Of a stretch of DNA of 64,000 bases, positions 62,261-64,000 are shown in pieces. The number at the start of each line of letters is the position of its first letter. Positions within the stretch are counted from its first letter, which is position 1. The position numbers and the translations under genes were made by a program. The stretch lies in contig NC_065574.1 of the NCBI RefSeq assembly GCF_937616625.2, positions 9,178,501 through 9,242,500 on the forward strand, in the 5' to 3' direction. The notes beneath the pieces were generated by a model. The model did no database searches and was not told the DNA's origin. It saw only the letters and a list, made by a program, of their open reading frames with translations. This DNA is from Mercurialis annua. Lineage: Eukaryota > Streptophyta > Magnoliopsida > Malpighiales > Euphorbiaceae.

Positions 62261-62395
62261 TTTTTTCTTATGACGAGAACTCAATCTACTGAGAACCATT
62301 TCATATTAAGAAAGGGCGTAGCTGTGGTTCGAACCCACGACCTTTGGCGCACAAATGGCTGAGACTTAAACCACTAGAACAAACCGTTGCGGGTG
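62261..62395 (-). mobile_element. tRNA-derived SINE
   Basis: On the minus strand, GTTCTAGTGGTTTAAG (62380-62365) fits a pol III A box and GGGTTCGAACC (62336-62326) fits the B box, about 30 bases apart. A unique body (GGTTCTCAGTAGATTGAG) and a final AAAAAA (62266-62261) follow. It is not a functional tRNA: no cloverleaf forms. Target duplications were not identified. Confidence 0.75.
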
Positions 62396-62737
62396 ATTTG
62401 TTTGCTCAACAGAAGATGTAAAAGCTCTAAAATTCAAAATTTGTATAAGTTGTGTTGTGAGCATGCCAACGAATTAGAGACTCCTAAAACCTTTTTCCAA
62501 AAGTTTTTGCCATCCATATTATTGAACGGCATCATATTAAAGAAAATACATGTTATAATTAAATAATATCATCCGTGCATATTGAATTTATCTTGAAAAA
62601 TTACAATTATTTAAAACTTTACTATGCCTTGTGTTGATATTACTAATATAATGATGAGATTAAATAGTAAATTGTTGGATATAAAATTATGTGATTAAAC
62701 ATAAATTGTTAGATTTAACTCTTAATGTTTGATTGTG
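62396..62737. other. AT-rich intergenic DNA
   Basis: No gene recognised; the 5' end of the next LINE fragment lies near 62738. Confidence 0.5.
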
Positions 62738-64000
62738 ATGAATGTTTTCCTAATTCCCCAGAGGTTGTGTGATGAGCTTGAGCGTATGATGAATTCGTTT
62801 TGGTGAGGTAGAGATCAAATTGCTAAGAAAGGAATTAATTGGGCTAGATGGGAGAAATTGTGTATTCCAAAGAAATTTGGTGGTATGGGTTTTAAGAAAG
62901 TTCGTGATTTCAATGTGGCAATGTTAGCTAGACAAGCTTGGAGAATGGTTAGCTTAGAAAATAATCTCATGGTTAAGGTGTTTAAGGCAAAGTATTTTCC
63001 AAATTCTACTTTTCTTGAAGCTAAGCTAGGAGCTAATCCAAGCTTTGTTTGGAGGAGCATTTTTGAAGCTCAAAAAGGTATGAGGTCGGGTGTTAGGATG
63101 CGGATAGGGAATGGTAAAACAGCTACAGTTTGGTCTTCCCCATGGCTTTTAGACGCAGGTGATGGGATGATAAAAACTCCTTTGCCTCCTTCTTTGTCTG
63201 ATGCTAGGGTTGAGCAGTTGTTAGTGATGGATGGTGCTGCATGGGACGTGGACTTGTTGTATGATGTGTTCGATAACGTTGATGTGGGTCGTATTATGAA
63301 TGTTCCAGTTAGTAACCGGAATGTGGAGGACAAGTGGTGGTGGAATTTTGAGAAGAAGGGCAATTTTTCGGTTCGTAGTTTTTATCGAAATCTATGTGGA
63401 GAGGTGAGCGGTCCTTCCCCGAAGATTTGGAGTCTTATTTGGGATATTCATGCTCCCTTATATATAAGAAACTTCCTGTGGCGGGCGTGTTCGGGTTATT
63501 TACCTACTGTTGATGCCCTAGCAACTCGTATGGTGTTTGTTAACTCTACTTGTATGGTTTGTAATTCCATGCATGAAAATTTGGAGCATTTGTTTTGTAG
63601 ATGTCCGGTTGCTGCTGACTGTTGGGGTTTGGTAAAGATTCCTGGCTTACTGGATATGCATGGGTCTTTTATTGAATGGTGTTCAGATTGGATGGAGAAG
63701 CTTGAGGTGGAACAGAAGACCCTAGTTGCTTTCGTTTGTTGGAAAATTTGGTTAAATAGAAACTGTGCAGTGTGGAGGAATCAAATAGGGTCTGCTCACT
63801 CCTTGGTAACAGAAGCGGGGTTCATGATGTCATCTTGGTTAGCTGCTAATAGCCCTTCGATCCAGCTGAGAATGGCGGAAGTTAATAGGGGAGATGGTGC
63901 TGTCCGGTGGAGCCCACCATGTCAGGGGTGGCTGAAAGCCAACGTAGATGCAGCGGTTTTTGGAGGTAATCAGGCGACTGGTGTGGGGATCGTGGTGAGG
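62738..64000 (+). pseudogene. LINE ORF2 fragment: post-RT, zf-RVT, start of RNase H (runs off window)
   Basis: Homology starts at MNVFLIPQRLCDELERMMNS (62738), just after the RT palm, and one TGA at 62804-62806 replaces an expected tryptophan (FW*GRDQ). The frame is then open to the window end: GGMGFKKVRDFNVAMLARQAW, then zf-RVT (IWSLIWDIHAPLYIRNFLWRA, CMVCNSMHENLEHLFCRCP) and the start of RNase H (WLKANVDAAVF). It differs in sequence from the LINE at 24132-26321, so it belongs to another subfamily. It is 5'-truncated; the 3' end is outside the window. Confidence 0.88.

Noticed and set aside
62300..62395. A real tRNA gene
   Set aside because: A and B boxes are present, but no acceptor or anticodon stems form; a body and A-run follow, as in a SINE.

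Overview
This is plant nuclear DNA, very AT-rich and dominated by transposons. Canonical GT-AG introns, a gibberellin 3-oxidase, a plant-type katanin p60, and plant CACTA, hAT, Mutator-like, Helitron, L1-type LINE, copia and Ty3/gypsy (Athila-like) sequences all point to a flowering plant, most likely a eudicot. I could not identify the species.

Three genes look intact, all on the minus strand. (1) 4471-6200: a two-exon gibberellin 3-beta-dioxygenase (383 aa), the last step to bioactive gibberellin. (2) 54399-56694: a five-exon gene, rebuilt here from splice sites, for a 216-aa secreted cysteine-rich protein with two EGF-like modules, two proline-rich stretches and a short hydrophobic tail. 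(3) 58150-61463: a seven-exon katanin p60 catalytic subunit (528 aa), the AAA microtubule-severing ATPase. Genes 2 and 3 are neighbours but have no evident functional link.

Most of the rest is transposon sediment, much of it datable by nesting. 1-6 kb: a CACTA element inside a foldback element, then the GA3ox gene with an insertion in its intron. 7-12 kb: a diverged repeat pair; the second copy is broken by a foldback element and two head-to-tail Helitrons. 12-19 kb: a minus-strand Athila-like gypsy remnant (gag-protease with two in-frame stops, PBS, 5' LTR) with a related solo LTR inserted in its leader. 19-33 kb: foldback MITEs, a LINE inside a foldback MITE, a gypsy-type LTR joined to a copia gag fragment, a small CACTA MITE and a copia-type LTR. 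33-48 kb: MITEs, a reverse Helitron, a second large CACTA element, hAT-like elements and duplicated gene-like fragments. 49-54 kb: a gypsy integrase relic and a hAT-like element made of ACCGGTT repeats. 62 kb to the end: a SINE and a second LINE that runs off the window.

The most interesting signals are: paired inverted E2F-like sites in both large CACTA elements; a short palindromic word that differs between related gypsy LTRs and recurs in the coding end of one element; at least nine foldback elements with 9-bp target duplications; and the EGF-like gene, whose last intron is mostly one such element.
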